From NCBI RefSeq assembly GCF_046365375.1, contig NZ_JBKEIT010000004.1, forward strand, positions 248,001 through 312,000: a DNA stretch of 64,000 bases. The letters run 5' to 3'. The notes below the pieces were generated by a model. That model saw nothing but the letters and a program-made list of their open reading frames with translations, made no database searches and was not told where the DNA came from. Both the position numbers and the translations under genes were made by a program. The stretch is from Butyricimonas muris (GTDB taxonomy: Bacteria > Bacteroidota > Bacteroidia > Bacteroidales > Marinifilaceae). Positions 17,669-26,303 of the stretch are shown here, one piece after another; position 1 is the first letter of the stretch, and each line of letters starts with the position of its first letter.

Positions 17669-19135
17669 TTATGGTTCTTGTATATATGTTTCTAGTTTTT
17701 GAAGATTCTCTCGAGCCTCGTTATCGCCTTGTGTAGCGGCTTTGACGAGGTACTGTTTGGCAAGTTCCCATTGTTCGTCCCGGGCATAAACCACGCCGAG
17801 CGCACCCCACGTGTCCGGATCGGCTTTGGCTTTTTCAAGACGGTTGATTGCTGCCCGGATATTGCCTTTTTGCAAATCGAGCCGGGCGGCATTACTCGCT
17901 GCGATTCCGTTCTCCGGATAGGCCTCGGCTGCCGTGTGGATAATTTGTTCTTGGAGGACAGGGTCGTTCCCGTATGCTTGGGCTACGAGGTATATCTCGT
18001 ACAGGCTTAATAGTTTCGGGTTGGTTTTAATTACTTGTTTCGCCTCTTCCAAGTTGAAATTTCGGACTTCGTATTGTACGCGATAGTCGTTTTTCCGTAA
18101 CGGAGGATAGCATTCATTTAGCAATCGTTTGTAGATTTCCCCGTCATTATCCAGTTTTTTGAAGCTTTCTTCACATTTATCCGGAGCTGTACAATTATCG
18201 ATGATAGCGAGCACTTTGTTCTGGTGCAGGAGTTTCGGGCGTTTTTCTACCTCTTCGCGCAGTCCTTGCCAGTCTTCACCTTTCCAGTCTGCGTGAATCT
18301 GTTCCGGAGCGATTTTGAGTTCGTCTTGCAGGTATCGGGCAAGTGCTTCGGCTCTGGCCTTGGAGATGGTGAGATTATATTCGCGGCTACCTTCCGGGGA
18401 GGCGTATCCCGTGATGTAGATAGCCTTGATCATGGCGTTCTTATCATCTTGGACTTCTGTTATAGATTGTTTGATGGCAGCCAGTTCTTTATGATTGTTT
18501 TTGTATTCCGGTAGAATTTTCCGGCTGTCTTGACGGAACTGTAATCTGGCTTCGCGGCTCTTTTCCCTTGTTTTGATGATTTCCTTTTTCGGTTGTTTGA
18601 AATCGAGGGTAAATATCGGCAAGGGCGAAGCGAGGCAAGACGAAGCGATGATATCTGTCGCACCTTGATTGTAACCGGCTGCCATGCAATCGGTACACCC
18701 GCTTACTTCTTCCCGGATGATTAATTTGCTGCCTCTCATCCATTGTTGGAAAGGGATTGAGGCGGTGTAGTTTATTTCCTGTTTTTCCCGGTTGTAACGG
18801 CGTATAACAGTTTGTGCCTTGTAAGGATAAGGTTGCCCTGTGAGCCGCTCTACGCGTTGATGCACCAGAGCGCGTGTACGCCCGTTGATGATAATAGCCG
18901 GTAATTCCTGACTCTTGCTTTCGTCTTTCGAAATAATGACAGGAATCAGCCGGATGCTGTGTTGTCTGCGGACTTTTATTTGGCTCACATCGAGATTTAT
19001 ACAGACGTCCACATCGGCTTTATTTTTTTTCATTTCGTTATTCAATACCCGAATATTTCTCAGGTATTCTTTCTGACTCCACGCGCTGCCACTTCCTAAA
19101 AGCAATATTAGTATGGTATATATCATTCTTTTCAT
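17669..19135 (-). CDS. DUF3868/OmpA-like/TPR outer membrane-associated protein
   Basis: 488 residues with a signal peptide (ILILLLGSGSAWSQ). The N-terminal ~180 residues match the DUF3868 pattern. An OmpA-like segment follows (IYITGYASPEGSREYNLTISKARAEALARYLQ). The C-terminus has TPR-like helices (AAINRLEKAKADPDTWGALGVVYARDEQWELAKQYL). DUF3868 and DUF3575 genes regularly precede Bacteroidales pilin genes and are thought to help assembly or anchoring; their exact roles are not established. It lies 14 bases after the DUF3575 gene and 40 bases before the pilin. Confidence 0.8.
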   Translation of the reverse strand: MKRMIYTILILLLGSGSAWSQKEYLRNIRVLNNEMKKNKADVDVCINLDVSQIKVRRQHSIRLIPVIISKDESKSQELPAIIINGRTRALVHQRVERLTGQPYPYKAQTVIRRYNREKQEINYTASIPFQQWMRGSKLIIREEVSGCTDCMAAGYNQGATDIIASSCLASPLPIFTLDFKQPKKEIIKTREKSREARLQFRQDSRKILPEYKNNHKELAAIKQSITEVQDDKNAMIKAIYITGYASPEGSREYNLTISKARAEALARYLQDELKIAPEQIHADWKGEDWQGLREEVEKRPKLLHQNKVLAIIDNCTAPDKCEESFKKLDNDGEIYKRLLNECYPPLRKNDYRVQYEVRNFNLEEAKQVIKTNPKLLSLYEIYLVAQAYGNDPVLQEQIIHTAAEAYPENGIAASNAARLDLQKGNIRAAINRLEKAKADPDTWGALGVVYARDEQWELAKQYLVKAATQGDNEARENLQKLETYIQEP

Positions 19136-19149
19136 GGTCGTGTCTTCTA

Positions 19150-19722
19150 TTATTTAATGAGGTATATAATGGATATGGCGACTTTGGTGATTCCCCAGTA
19201 GTTTTTATGTCCCTTGTATTTCCACTCGCCACATTTTTCGCAATTATATTTGTCATAGTTCACGCGGATGTAACCGCCCCCGATGCAGGTTTCAAGGTTT
19301 AGGCGTTTGCTTAACAACCATTGATAACCGTAAGTTAATCCTCCTCCGTAGAATCCTCCCTCGTACCTTTGATGTTTCAGCCCGGGGAGTAGCCCGAACG
19401 GAAGTTTTACATTGCCGGCATTGAGTTGTCCGCCAAGCAGATGTGTGCCGAAAAAATGACCGTTGAAATTCTCGCAAAGCCAATAGCGAAATTCGGGTTG
19501 AACTAGCCAATGTTTCCACTTTTTATTATTAGAAAAGGACCATGGGTTATAATTCCCTGATAAATCAAATGTGGTCTTTTTACCTAATTTGAATTCTATG
19601 CCGATATTGGCGGTTGCAGTAGCCCAATAGACAGCATTTGTCTTTATCCCGACTTTTTGAGAGAAAGTTTGCCCGCTACTAAAAAGTAATAGACCTGTTA
19701 CTAATAATAACCATCTTTTCAT
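19150..19722 (-). CDS. DUF3575 outer-membrane beta-barrel-like protein
   Basis: 190 residues with a signal peptide (LLLVTGLLLFSSGQTFSQ). Alternating amphipathic strands and the motifs KTNAVYWATATANIGIEFKLGKKTTFDLSGNYNPW and QPEFRYWLCENFNGHF are typical of DUF3575. Two cysteines (CEKCGEW) lie near the C-terminus. It is the first gene of the pilus operon and lies 190 bases from the left end of the candidate invertible segment. Confidence 0.8.
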   Translation of the reverse strand: MKRWLLLVTGLLLFSSGQTFSQKVGIKTNAVYWATATANIGIEFKLGKKTTFDLSGNYNPWSFSNNKKWKHWLVQPEFRYWLCENFNGHFFGTHLLGGQLNAGNVKLPFGLLPGLKHQRYEGGFYGGGLTYGYQWLLSKRLNLETCIGGGYIRVNYDKYNCEKCGEWKYKGHKNYWGITKVAISIIYLIK

Positions 19723-19912
19723 TTCCTGTATTTTTAATCTAATGAATTTTGCGATTATCTTCTGGACGATTTTGATGCAACCGAAAAAATGACCATACTG
19801 CCTTGTGATATGTATAAATACATATCATTGCAAATAATAAACTTTCGGTAAACATATAGCTGATTCTCATATAGTTAAATTAAATAAATTTTAAACACCG
19901 CATTATTAAAAT
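19723..19912. promoter_or_regulatory. Leader region of the pilus operon
   Basis: No gene. It separates the first pilus gene from the inverted-repeat segment and would be the 5' untranslated leader if transcription starts in that segment. It contains a perfect dyad at 19807-19826 (GATATGTA-TAAA-TACATATC), a possible operator. No clear TAnnTTTG element was found reading leftward within this leader. Confidence 0.5.
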
Positions 19913-19941
19913 CATTCCGACTCTTTGTAAGAGGCGGAATA
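19913..19941. repeat. Left inverted repeat (candidate recombination site)
   Basis: A 29-bp sequence matching the reverse complement of 20285-20313 at 28 of 29 positions. The core has 10-bp arms (ATTCCGACTC / GAGGCGGAAT, one mismatch) around a 7-bp asymmetric centre TTTGTAA. That is the design of a tyrosine-recombinase core site. Confidence 0.8.
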
Positions 19942-20284
19942 GATAGTTGTTTTTGTTTTAATGCACTGTAAATTATATATTTATGAATTTGAATAGAAGT
20001 GTTGATTCCGGTATTGTAAACAATCTGGTATTTATTGGATTGTTTGAGAATATAATGATTTTGTAATACACTATATTTCAGTGTAATATATAGTAATGAT
20101 GAATTTCATGATATTAAATCATGAAACTATATTGCAAACGTGTTGATACATAGTAGATAATGATTGTTTGCTGCTCTTTTTTTTACAGTTGTATCAAGAA
20201 AAGTTAGGTTAAATAATATTAAATCACAAGAGTATTTATCATATAATGATGAAAAATATTTATTTTTACACCACAGAAAAGGAA
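19942..20284. promoter_or_regulatory. Candidate invertible promoter segment (343 bp)
   Basis: An A/T-rich, gene-free segment enclosed by 29-bp inverted repeats and lying between a tyrosine recombinase gene and the pilus operon. Dyads at 20104-20126 and near 20068-20083 may bind regulators. The best leftward -7-like words are CACGTTTGC (20142 to 20134) and TACTCTTG (20234 to 20227). Neither has a perfect TTTG at the right distance, so I cannot tell whether the sequenced orientation is ON or OFF. Confidence 0.65.
20104..20126. promoter_or_regulatory. Perfect 9-bp dyad inside the invertible segment
   Basis: TTTCATGAT and ATCATGAAA are separated by ATTAA. There is no T-run beyond the A/T background, so an operator is a better guess than a terminator. 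Confidence 0.4.
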
Positions 20285-20313
20285 TATTCCGCCTCTTACA
20301 AAGAGGCGGAATG
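20285..20313. repeat. Right inverted repeat (candidate recombination site)
   Basis: The partner of 19913-19941. Its core is a perfect dyad with arms ATTCCGCCTCTT and AAGAGGCGGAAT. The centre reads ACA here and TGT in the left copy, so the two sites are oppositely oriented, as needed for inversion rather than excision. It lies about 50 bases from the 3' end of the recombinase gene. Confidence 0.8.
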
Positions 20314-20362
20314 TTAATATATATGAAGAGCAAAATGTTGCTGTAAAAGAATGGAAAGCAGG

Positions 20363-21562
20363 CTACAGGGCGATAATCTCTTCATTTGCCTTATCTATCA
20401 CGGAATGGTCAAGTGATGCAAGATAGATATTTGTTGTATGTGTGGATGTATGTCCCATGCCTTGACTGATGACCGATAAAGGAATCCCCTTGTGATGTGC
20501 AATTGTGGCCCATGAATGACGCGCAACATAGGATGTTAGTGCAGGAGATATCTGAAGGATATCTGATAATATTTTGAGTCGTTTATTGTATAAACGTTGT
20601 GCGCTTTCATACTGACGATGAATGGGAATATGAGTTTTGGTTATGATGGGTAACAAATAATGTTTATCGGTTATTGCCGAGTATTTTTTTATGATATCTA
20701 AAATTTCCGGGACAAGCTTGATTGTTAATGTTTGGCGTGTCTTATGTCTGGTGTATACGAGATAATTATCTTGTATAGAAGATTTCAATAAGAAAGCCAT
20801 ATCAATAAAAGCCATACCGCGAGTGTAGAAGCTAAAAAGGAATAGATCACGGGCAAATGAAAGACTCTTGTTGCTGGATAGATGCAGTTCTATTAACTGT
20901 TGAATTACAGATGCATTAACCGCCCTTTTTTTTGTTTTGGGTATACCGGTATAGACGAAACGAAACGGATTTTCATCTTTTAACAGGTGATCCTCAACCA
21001 GAGCTTTGTTATAGACAGCGCGCAAAGTTCTCATGTAAAAAGAAATCGTGTTTGGTTGGATGTTTTTTTGTTTGAGGTAGTTTTCAAATTTCTTAATCAT
21101 GTTTGAGTTTATATCCTTGAAGTAAATTTCCGACCGTTCACAAAAAGATTGAAATGTATGTAAGGTGGTTTGATAATTTCGTGCCGTATGATTTTTTCCT
21201 CGTTGGAGCAGTTCCTTGATTTGTTTTTGCATAAAGGGGAAGAAATTGCCACTCTGACGGTTATTATAGTGTGAAAGAATGTCGTTTGTCGTGAAAGAAT
21301 GTCGTTGCTCAAGTTGATAAATGATGGAGTGTAATAATTGTTTTGATTTAAGAATTTCTTGTTGGACTTCTTTTAAATAATTGAATCGCGTATTATCGTT
21401 TTGTAATATGATCTCTTCATTTAAAGGTTCCCATTCATGAGAATACAATTTGTAAGGGAGGGTGATTGTTTTCACTCGTCTTTGGTGAATAAGTTGAATA
21501 TAGAGAGAGGCTTGTTTCCCTAGTTTTATTGATGTCCTGAGTTTGAATTTTATTGATGCCAT
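20363..21562 (-). CDS. Tyrosine recombinase (candidate promoter invertase)
   Basis: 399 residues. An N-terminal SAM-like core-binding domain (NYQTTLHTFQSFCERSEIYFKDI, about 130-230) precedes the catalytic domain. Catalytic residues visible are R248 (FYTRGMAFIDMAF), the beta-hairpin lysine in RHKTRQ, R348 in YVARHSW, H371 in GMGHTS and the nucleophile Y380 (NIYLASL). The first histidine of the HxxR box is tyrosine here (Y345), as I recall for many Bacteroidales recombinases. The protein matches the class that flips promoters of surface-structure loci in Bacteroides. Its 3' end abuts the inverted-repeat segment and it is encoded on the same strand as the pilus operon. No transfer or phage genes surround it, so a dedicated local invertase is the simplest reading. 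Confidence 0.88.
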   Translation of the reverse strand: MASIKFKLRTSIKLGKQASLYIQLIHQRRVKTITLPYKLYSHEWEPLNEEIILQNDNTRFNYLKEVQQEILKSKQLLHSIIYQLEQRHSFTTNDILSHYNNRQSGNFFPFMQKQIKELLQRGKNHTARNYQTTLHTFQSFCERSEIYFKDINSNMIKKFENYLKQKNIQPNTISFYMRTLRAVYNKALVEDHLLKDENPFRFVYTGIPKTKKRAVNASVIQQLIELHLSSNKSLSFARDLFLFSFYTRGMAFIDMAFLLKSSIQDNYLVYTRHKTRQTLTIKLVPEILDIIKKYSAITDKHYLLPIITKTHIPIHRQYESAQRLYNKRLKILSDILQISPALTSYVARHSWATIAHHKGIPLSVISQGMGHTSTHTTNIYLASLDHSVIDKANEEIIAL

Positions 21563-21663
21563 GGTTATTACTTGTATTAGTTAATATGTATACGGGAAAA
21601 TAATTGTACTGATTTGATAATCAGGTTAATTTTGTTGAAAAGATGCTTTTTGAAAGCATAAAA

Positions 21664-21689
21664 AAAAGCTTGGGGTTACCCAAGCTTTT
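21664..21689 (-). terminator. Terminator of ppdK
   Basis: On the minus strand a perfect 11-bp stem AAAAGCTTGGG/CCCAAGCTTTT with a 4-base loop is followed by more Ts. It lies 20 bases after the ppdK stop codon. Confidence 0.8.
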
Positions 21690-21709
21690 AGAAATATGTC
21701 GTTTAGACT

Positions 21710-24442
21710 TTATTTTTTCGCATGCATAATTGCAGCCTGCGCCGCAGCCAAGCGGGCGATTGGAACGCGGAAGGGTGAACAAGACACGTAGTCCATTCCC
21801 ACTTTGTCGCAGAAGATGACGGAAGAGGGTTCTCCCCCGTGCTCTCCACAGATTCCGAGTTTCAGTTTGCTGTTAGCTGAACGTCCTTTTTCGGCACCCA
21901 TTTGAACTAATTGACCAACACCTTCTTGATCCAGTACGGCGAACGGATCGGTTTTCAGAATGCCTTTCTTGATGTATTCGGGTAAGAATTTACCGGCGTC
22001 ATCACGAGAGTATCCGAATGTCATCTGAGTCAAGTCATTCGTACCGAACGAGAAGAACTCGGCAACTTCGGCGATCTGATCGGCTGTCAAAGCAGCGCGA
22101 GGTATTTCGATCATGGTTCCTACCATATAATCTACCTTGATGCCCTTTTCAGCGAATACTACGTCGGCAGTGCAACGGATGATGTTAGTTTGTTGTTTCA
22201 ATTCTTTCACGGTACCAACCAGCGGAACCATGATTTCCGGTTTCGGGTTCAAGCCTTTCAATTTGAGGTTACAAGCGGCTTCGATGATGGCACGAGCCTG
22301 CATCTCGGTGATTTCCGGGTAGGTAATACCCAAACGGCAACCGCGGTGACCTAACATCGGGTTGAACTCGTGTAGGGCGTCTACTTTTTCTTTCACCACT
22401 TCTACAGAGATACCCATTTTCTCTGCCATGTATTTTTGTGATTCCGGCTCATTGGGAGTAAACTCGTGCAATGGCGGGTCTAACAAACGAATGGTAACAC
22501 CAAATCCGTCCATGGCTTCAAGGATTCCCTCGAAGTCGCTTCTTTGCATCGGGAGGATTTTTGCCAATGCGATACGGCGTTCCTCGACAGTGTCCGAAAG
22601 GATCATCTCGCGCATAGCGTCGATACGGTCACCTTCGAAGAACATGTGTTCCGTGCGGCACAGACCGACACCTCTAGCCCCGAAATCACGAGCGACTTGC
22701 GCATCGTGGGGAGTATCGGCATTTGTTCTCACGTACATACGCGTGTGTTTCTCTGCCAGTTCCATGATAGCCTTGAAATCCTTGTCCAAAGATGCTTCTG
22801 CTGTAGCCACTTTACCCAAGTAAACTTCTCCCGTGGAGCCGTTCAATGAAATCCAGTCACCTTCATTGATGGTAATGCCTTTCACTGTGAACGTGCGTTT
22901 GTGGTAGTCTACCACGATTTCTCCGGCACCGGATACGCAGCATTTACCCATACCGCGGGCAACCACGGCAGCGTGGGAGGTCATACCCCCGCGAGCGGTA
23001 AGGATACCTTCGGATACGTTCATACCGCGCAAGTCTTCCGGAGAAGTCTCCAGACGAACCAGAATTACTTTTTCTCCTTTGGCTTTCCATTCTTCTGCCT
23101 CGTCGGCGAAGAATACGACACGTCCTGTCGCGGCACCCGGGGACGCAGGTAATCCTTTGGTTAATACTTTTGCTTTTGATTGTGCTTCTTTGTCGAATAC
23201 CGGGTGAAGCAATTCATCCAGTTTGGCTGCTTCCAGACGGAGTAGTGCAGTCTTCTCGTCGATCATTCCTTGTGCCAACATATCGACGGCCATTTTTACC
23301 ATGGCAGTACCGGTACGTTTCCCGTTACGGGTTTGCAACATCCATAATTTACCGTCTTGGATGGTAAATTCAAGGTCTTGCATATCGTGGAAATAGTCTT
23401 CCAGTTTTTGTTGAACGGCGTCCAACTCCGCGTAAGCGGTCGGCATAGCCTCTTCCAATGAAGGATATTTGGATTTACGATCTGCCTCGGAGATATTTTG
23501 CATTTTTGCCCAACGGCGAGAGCCCTCGATCGTGATTTCCTGCGGGGTACGGATACCTGCAACCACGTCTTCTCCTTGTGCGTTGATCAAGTATTCACCG
23601 TTGAAGATGTCTTCTCCGGTAGCGGCGTCACGAGTGAAGGCAACCCCGGTAGCGGAATTGTCACCCATGTTCCCGTAAACCATAGCCTGCACGTTCACGG
23701 CAGTTCCCCATTCCTCCGGGATTTGATTCAATTGACGATACAGGACGGCACGTTCCGTCATCCATGAGTCGAACACGGCACAGATTGCTCCCCATAATTG
23801 CTCCCACGGGCAGGTTGGGAAATCTTTACCGGTTTTTGCTTTAACGACACTTTTGAAGCGGCGAACCAGTTCTTGCAGGTCTTCGGCGGTGAAGTCCGTG
23901 TCGTTGGTAATATTTTTTTCTGCTTTTAATTTATCGATCTCGACTTCGAACGGGTTGTGTTCTCCTTTTCCGGCAGCAACGCCCATTACCACATCTCCGT
24001 ACATTTGCACGAAGCGACGATAGGAATCCCAAGCGAATCTGGCATTACCCGATTTCTCGGCAACGATTTTAACGGCGTCGTCATTCATACCCAAGTTAAG
24101 CACCGTGTCCATCATACCCGGCATGGATACTCGGGCTCCCGAACGCACGGAAACCAAAAGAGGGAATGCTTCTCCCTTTGATCCGAATTTGGCGTTCATT
24201 AACTTCTCGGTGGCCTCGATACCGGCTTTCACGTCATTTTCGATTAATTTGATAACAGAGTCGCGTCCTTCTTGGTTGTAAAGGGTACAAACTTCTGTCG
24301 TGATAGTGAATCCTGCAGGTACAGGAACTCCGATGAGATTCATTTCGGCAAGATTGGCGCCCTTACCTCCAAGCAGGTTTTTCATGTCTGCTTTTCCTTC
24401 TGCTTTTCCGTCGCCAAAGGTGTAAACGTACTTCGTACTCAT
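21710..24442 (-). CDS. ppdK: Pyruvate, phosphate dikinase
   Basis: About 910 residues from the ATG at 24442; an in-frame ATG at 24478 would add 12 basic residues that are not typical of the family. The N-terminal nucleotide-binding domain starts YVYTFGDGKAEG and contains LLGGKGANLAEM. The central swivelling domain holds the phospho-histidine motif GGMTSHAAVVARGMGK. The C-terminal PEP/pyruvate barrel has GLCRTEHMF and ends CGEHGGEPSS...DYVSCSPFRVPIARLAAAQA. It interconverts ATP, phosphate and pyruvate with AMP, pyrophosphate and PEP in the cytoplasm. It is monocistronic between its own promoter and terminator. Confidence 0.97.
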   Translation of the reverse strand: MSTKYVYTFGDGKAEGKADMKNLLGGKGANLAEMNLIGVPVPAGFTITTEVCTLYNQEGRDSVIKLIENDVKAGIEATEKLMNAKFGSKGEAFPLLVSVRSGARVSMPGMMDTVLNLGMNDDAVKIVAEKSGNARFAWDSYRRFVQMYGDVVMGVAAGKGEHNPFEVEIDKLKAEKNITNDTDFTAEDLQELVRRFKSVVKAKTGKDFPTCPWEQLWGAICAVFDSWMTERAVLYRQLNQIPEEWGTAVNVQAMVYGNMGDNSATGVAFTRDAATGEDIFNGEYLINAQGEDVVAGIRTPQEITIEGSRRWAKMQNISEADRKSKYPSLEEAMPTAYAELDAVQQKLEDYFHDMQDLEFTIQDGKLWMLQTRNGKRTGTAMVKMAVDMLAQGMIDEKTALLRLEAAKLDELLHPVFDKEAQSKAKVLTKGLPASPGAATGRVVFFADEAEEWKAKGEKVILVRLETSPEDLRGMNVSEGILTARGGMTSHAAVVARGMGKCCVSGAGEIVVDYHKRTFTVKGITINEGDWISLNGSTGEVYLGKVATAEASLDKDFKAIMELAEKHTRMYVRTNADTPHDAQVARDFGARGVGLCRTEHMFFEGDRIDAMREMILSDTVEERRIALAKILPMQRSDFEGILEAMDGFGVTIRLLDPPLHEFTPNEPESQKYMAEKMGISVEVVKEKVDALHEFNPMLGHRGCRLGITYPEITEMQARAIIEAACNLKLKGLNPKPEIMVPLVGTVKELKQQTNIIRCTADVVFAEKGIKVDYMVGTMIEIPRAALTADQIAEVAEFFSFGTNDLTQMTFGYSRDDAGKFLPEYIKKGILKTDPFAVLDQEGVGQLVQMGAEKGRSANSKLKLGICGEHGGEPSSVIFCDKVGMDYVSCSPFRVPIARLAAAQAAIMHAKK

Positions 24443-24533
24443 AGTTCTGTTAGATTTTTTGCGTTTACCTCCTGACATTCAGGAGAATTTGTTTATATGA
24501 TCATTCTTTGTTAAATATTCCTATCTTAGGGGT

Positions 24534-24542
24534 GCAAAGATA
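24534..24542 (-). promoter_or_regulatory. Promoter -7 element of ppdK
   Basis: On the minus strand TATCTTTGC matches the Bacteroidetes -7 consensus TAnnTTTGC exactly. It lies about 90 bases before the ppdK start. No clean -33 TTTG was found upstream. The rest of the 24479-24716 gap is A/T-rich with no gene seen. Confidence 0.55.
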
Positions 24543-24716
24543 GTTTTTTTTCTTGAATAATGGAATAGAAGATTTTAGTTAAAATTTACGCGAACGTTTG
24601 TTATTATTCATAAAGTGAAAGAAAATGATTGTCGTGAATAAAAAATAGTGTCCGATGTTAAATTCTAAACAAATAAATGTTTATTTTCGCGGGCTGTTAA
24701 TTATTGCGATAAACTA

Positions 24717-25643
24717 ATGTTCGAACGAGATCAAAAACGATATAATGACTACCCGACCTATTTCCGAACGCTTTTTGGCGAAAGGGTTCAGAAATTGTCG
24801 ATCGACGGGGGATTTACCTGTCCTAACCGGGACGGGAGTAAGGGTATCGGGGGATGCTCGTTTTGCAATAATGACAGTTTTAATCCTGATTATTGCCGTG
24901 CCGTGGAGGGTATTACCCGACAGATCGAGGAAGGTATCCGTTTTTTTGGCCACAAGTACAATAAACAAAAATATCTAGCTTATTTTCAGGCATATTCGAA
25001 CACGTACGCGCCGTTGGAAGTGTTGAAACAACGGTACGAGGAGGCTTTGGCGCATCCGATGATAGCGGGGCTTGTGATTGGCACGCGACCGGATACGGTG
25101 AATGATGAAGTGTTGGATTACTTGGAACTATTGGCCCGGGAATATTATGTTTGCGTGGAGTACGGGGTGGAGTCGGTAAACGATGAAGTGTTGCAAAGGG
25201 TGAACCGGGGACATGGTTTCGCGGCTTCCGAAAGGGCGATACGTGGCACGGCGGGACGGGGAATTGCCATTGGCGCTCATTTGATATTCGGTTTGCCGGG
25301 AGAGAGCCGGGAGTCTATGTTGGAGGGAGCCGTACGGTTGTGTGAGTTACCGATACAAGTGTTGAAATTGCATCAGTTGCAGATCGTGAAAGATACCCGT
25401 ATGGCGGAGGAGTACGCCGAGAAGCCGTCGGCATTCCAATTATATACACAAGAAGAATATTTGGATTTCGTGGTGGAGGTGATTGAACGGATACGTCCGG
25501 ATGTGTATTTGGAGCGATTTGTTAATCAGTCCCCTCCGGAATATTTAATTGCTCCCAAGTGGGGAATTAAAAATTTCGAGTTCACGGCGAAGTTGGATAA
25601 ACGGTTGAGGGAGTTGGATACGTGGCAGGGGAAAGAAAGATAA
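24717..25643 (+). CDS. TIGR01212/YhcC-family radical SAM protein
   Basis: 308 residues. The iron-sulfur cysteines are C35, C47 and C50 in FTCPNRDGSKGIGGCSFCNN, the long-spaced CPxRDG/GGCxFC form typical of the YhcC/TIGR01212 family rather than CX3CX2C. Further family motifs are VIGTRPDT, VCVEYGVES and HLIFGLPGESRE. The fold is a cytoplasmic SAM-dependent barrel with an Elp3-like arrangement; the family's substrate is not settled. It is divergent from ppdK. Confidence 0.9.
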   Translation: MFERDQKRYNDYPTYFRTLFGERVQKLSIDGGFTCPNRDGSKGIGGCSFCNNDSFNPDYCRAVEGITRQIEEGIRFFGHKYNKQKYLAYFQAYSNTYAPLEVLKQRYEEALAHPMIAGLVIGTRPDTVNDEVLDYLELLAREYYVCVEYGVESVNDEVLQRVNRGHGFAASERAIRGTAGRGIAIGAHLIFGLPGESRESMLEGAVRLCELPIQVLKLHQLQIVKDTRMAEEYAEKPSAFQLYTQEEYLDFVVEVIERIRPDVYLERFVNQSPPEYLIAPKWGIKNFEFTAKLDKRLRELDTWQGKER

Positions 25644-25661
25644 AAGTTAAAAACTAAAAAA

Positions 25662-25742
25662 ATGAGAAGATTCTGTGAATGCCGATGGAATGATTCAGTG
25701 ATGATGAAAAAAGAGTGTAAGAATTGTGCGGTCGGAATCTAA
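25662..25742 (+). CDS. Possible 26-residue cysteine-rich peptide
   Basis: A short frame from ATG 25662, MRRFCECRWNDSVMMKKE followed by CKNCAVGI. It contains CxC and CxxC pairs 11 residues apart, a spacing compatible with zinc binding. It fits between the radical SAM gene and the next gene on the same strand. Frames of this length occur by chance, so it is only a candidate. Confidence 0.2.
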   Translation: MRRFCECRWNDSVMMKKECKNCAVGI

Positions 25743-25757
25743 AATTTAAAATCTAAA

Positions 25758-26255
25758 ATGGATAAGGTTGGACAGGAAAAAGTGTATGAAACGTTGGCGG
25801 CATTGGGAATAGAGTATGATTACGAGGAACATCCTGCAGCTCCGACAATAGAGATCGCGAAACAGTATTGGAAAAATTTGGACAGTACGCATTGTAAAAA
25901 TCTGTTTTTCCGGAATCACAAGGGGAATAGGCATTATCTGATTATTTTGCATTGCGACCACGCGATGGCGATTCATGATATGGAGAAGATATTGAAACAA
26001 GGGAAACTGAGTTTCGCTTCTGAAGTGCGTATGGAGAAATACTTGGGGGTGCGTCCCGGTTCTGTAAGCCCTTTCGGGTTGCTGAATGACGAGGAGCATC
26101 ACGTGTATGTCTTTCTGGATAAACATTTGCAGGAAGCAAAGAAGTTATCCTTCCACCCAAACGATAACCACGCGTCTTTAGCGATAAAACTGGAAGATTT
26201 TGTCCGTTACATGGATTACACGGGTAACTCTTACGAATGGATAGAATTATATTAA
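25758..26255 (+). CDS. YbaK/ProXp-ala-like aminoacyl-tRNA deacylase
   Basis: 165 residues with the YbaK/PrdX fold. Features seen are YEEHPAAPTIEIA near the start, HCKNLFFRNHKGNRHYLIILHCDHAM, a KLSFASEVRMEKYLGVRPGSVSPFGLLND core and VFLDKHL. This is the pattern of stand-alone ProXp-ala proteins, which hydrolyse Ala-tRNAPro made by prolyl-tRNA synthetase. It is cytoplasmic. It lies in a run of co-oriented housekeeping genes. The precise mischarged tRNA substrate is inferred from the family. Confidence 0.88.
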   Translation: MDKVGQEKVYETLAALGIEYDYEEHPAAPTIEIAKQYWKNLDSTHCKNLFFRNHKGNRHYLIILHCDHAMAIHDMEKILKQGKLSFASEVRMEKYLGVRPGSVSPFGLLNDEEHHVYVFLDKHLQEAKKLSFHPNDNHASLAIKLEDFVRYMDYTGNSYEWIELY

Positions 26256-26268
26256 TTATGGAAAGAAT

Positions 26269-26301
26269 CATTTTCAATTTTCAACTTTCAATTTTCAATT
26301 A
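26269..26301. repeat. 33-bp repeat, left copy flanking the ACT-like gene
   Basis: A T/C-rich repeat of TTTTCAA units, ending 2 bases before the next start codon. It is the reverse complement of 26961-26993 except at one base. Confidence 0.8.
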
Positions 26302-26303
26302 AC

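Noticed and set aside
20363..21562. Integrase of a conjugative transposon or prophage
   Set aside because: No transfer, mobilisation or phage genes adjoin it, no att-like direct repeats or tRNA were seen, and inverted sites lie next to it.
24442..24478. Upstream start for ppdK adding 12 residues
   Set aside because: The extra residues are basic and unlike the family N-terminus; ATG 24442 gives the usual length.
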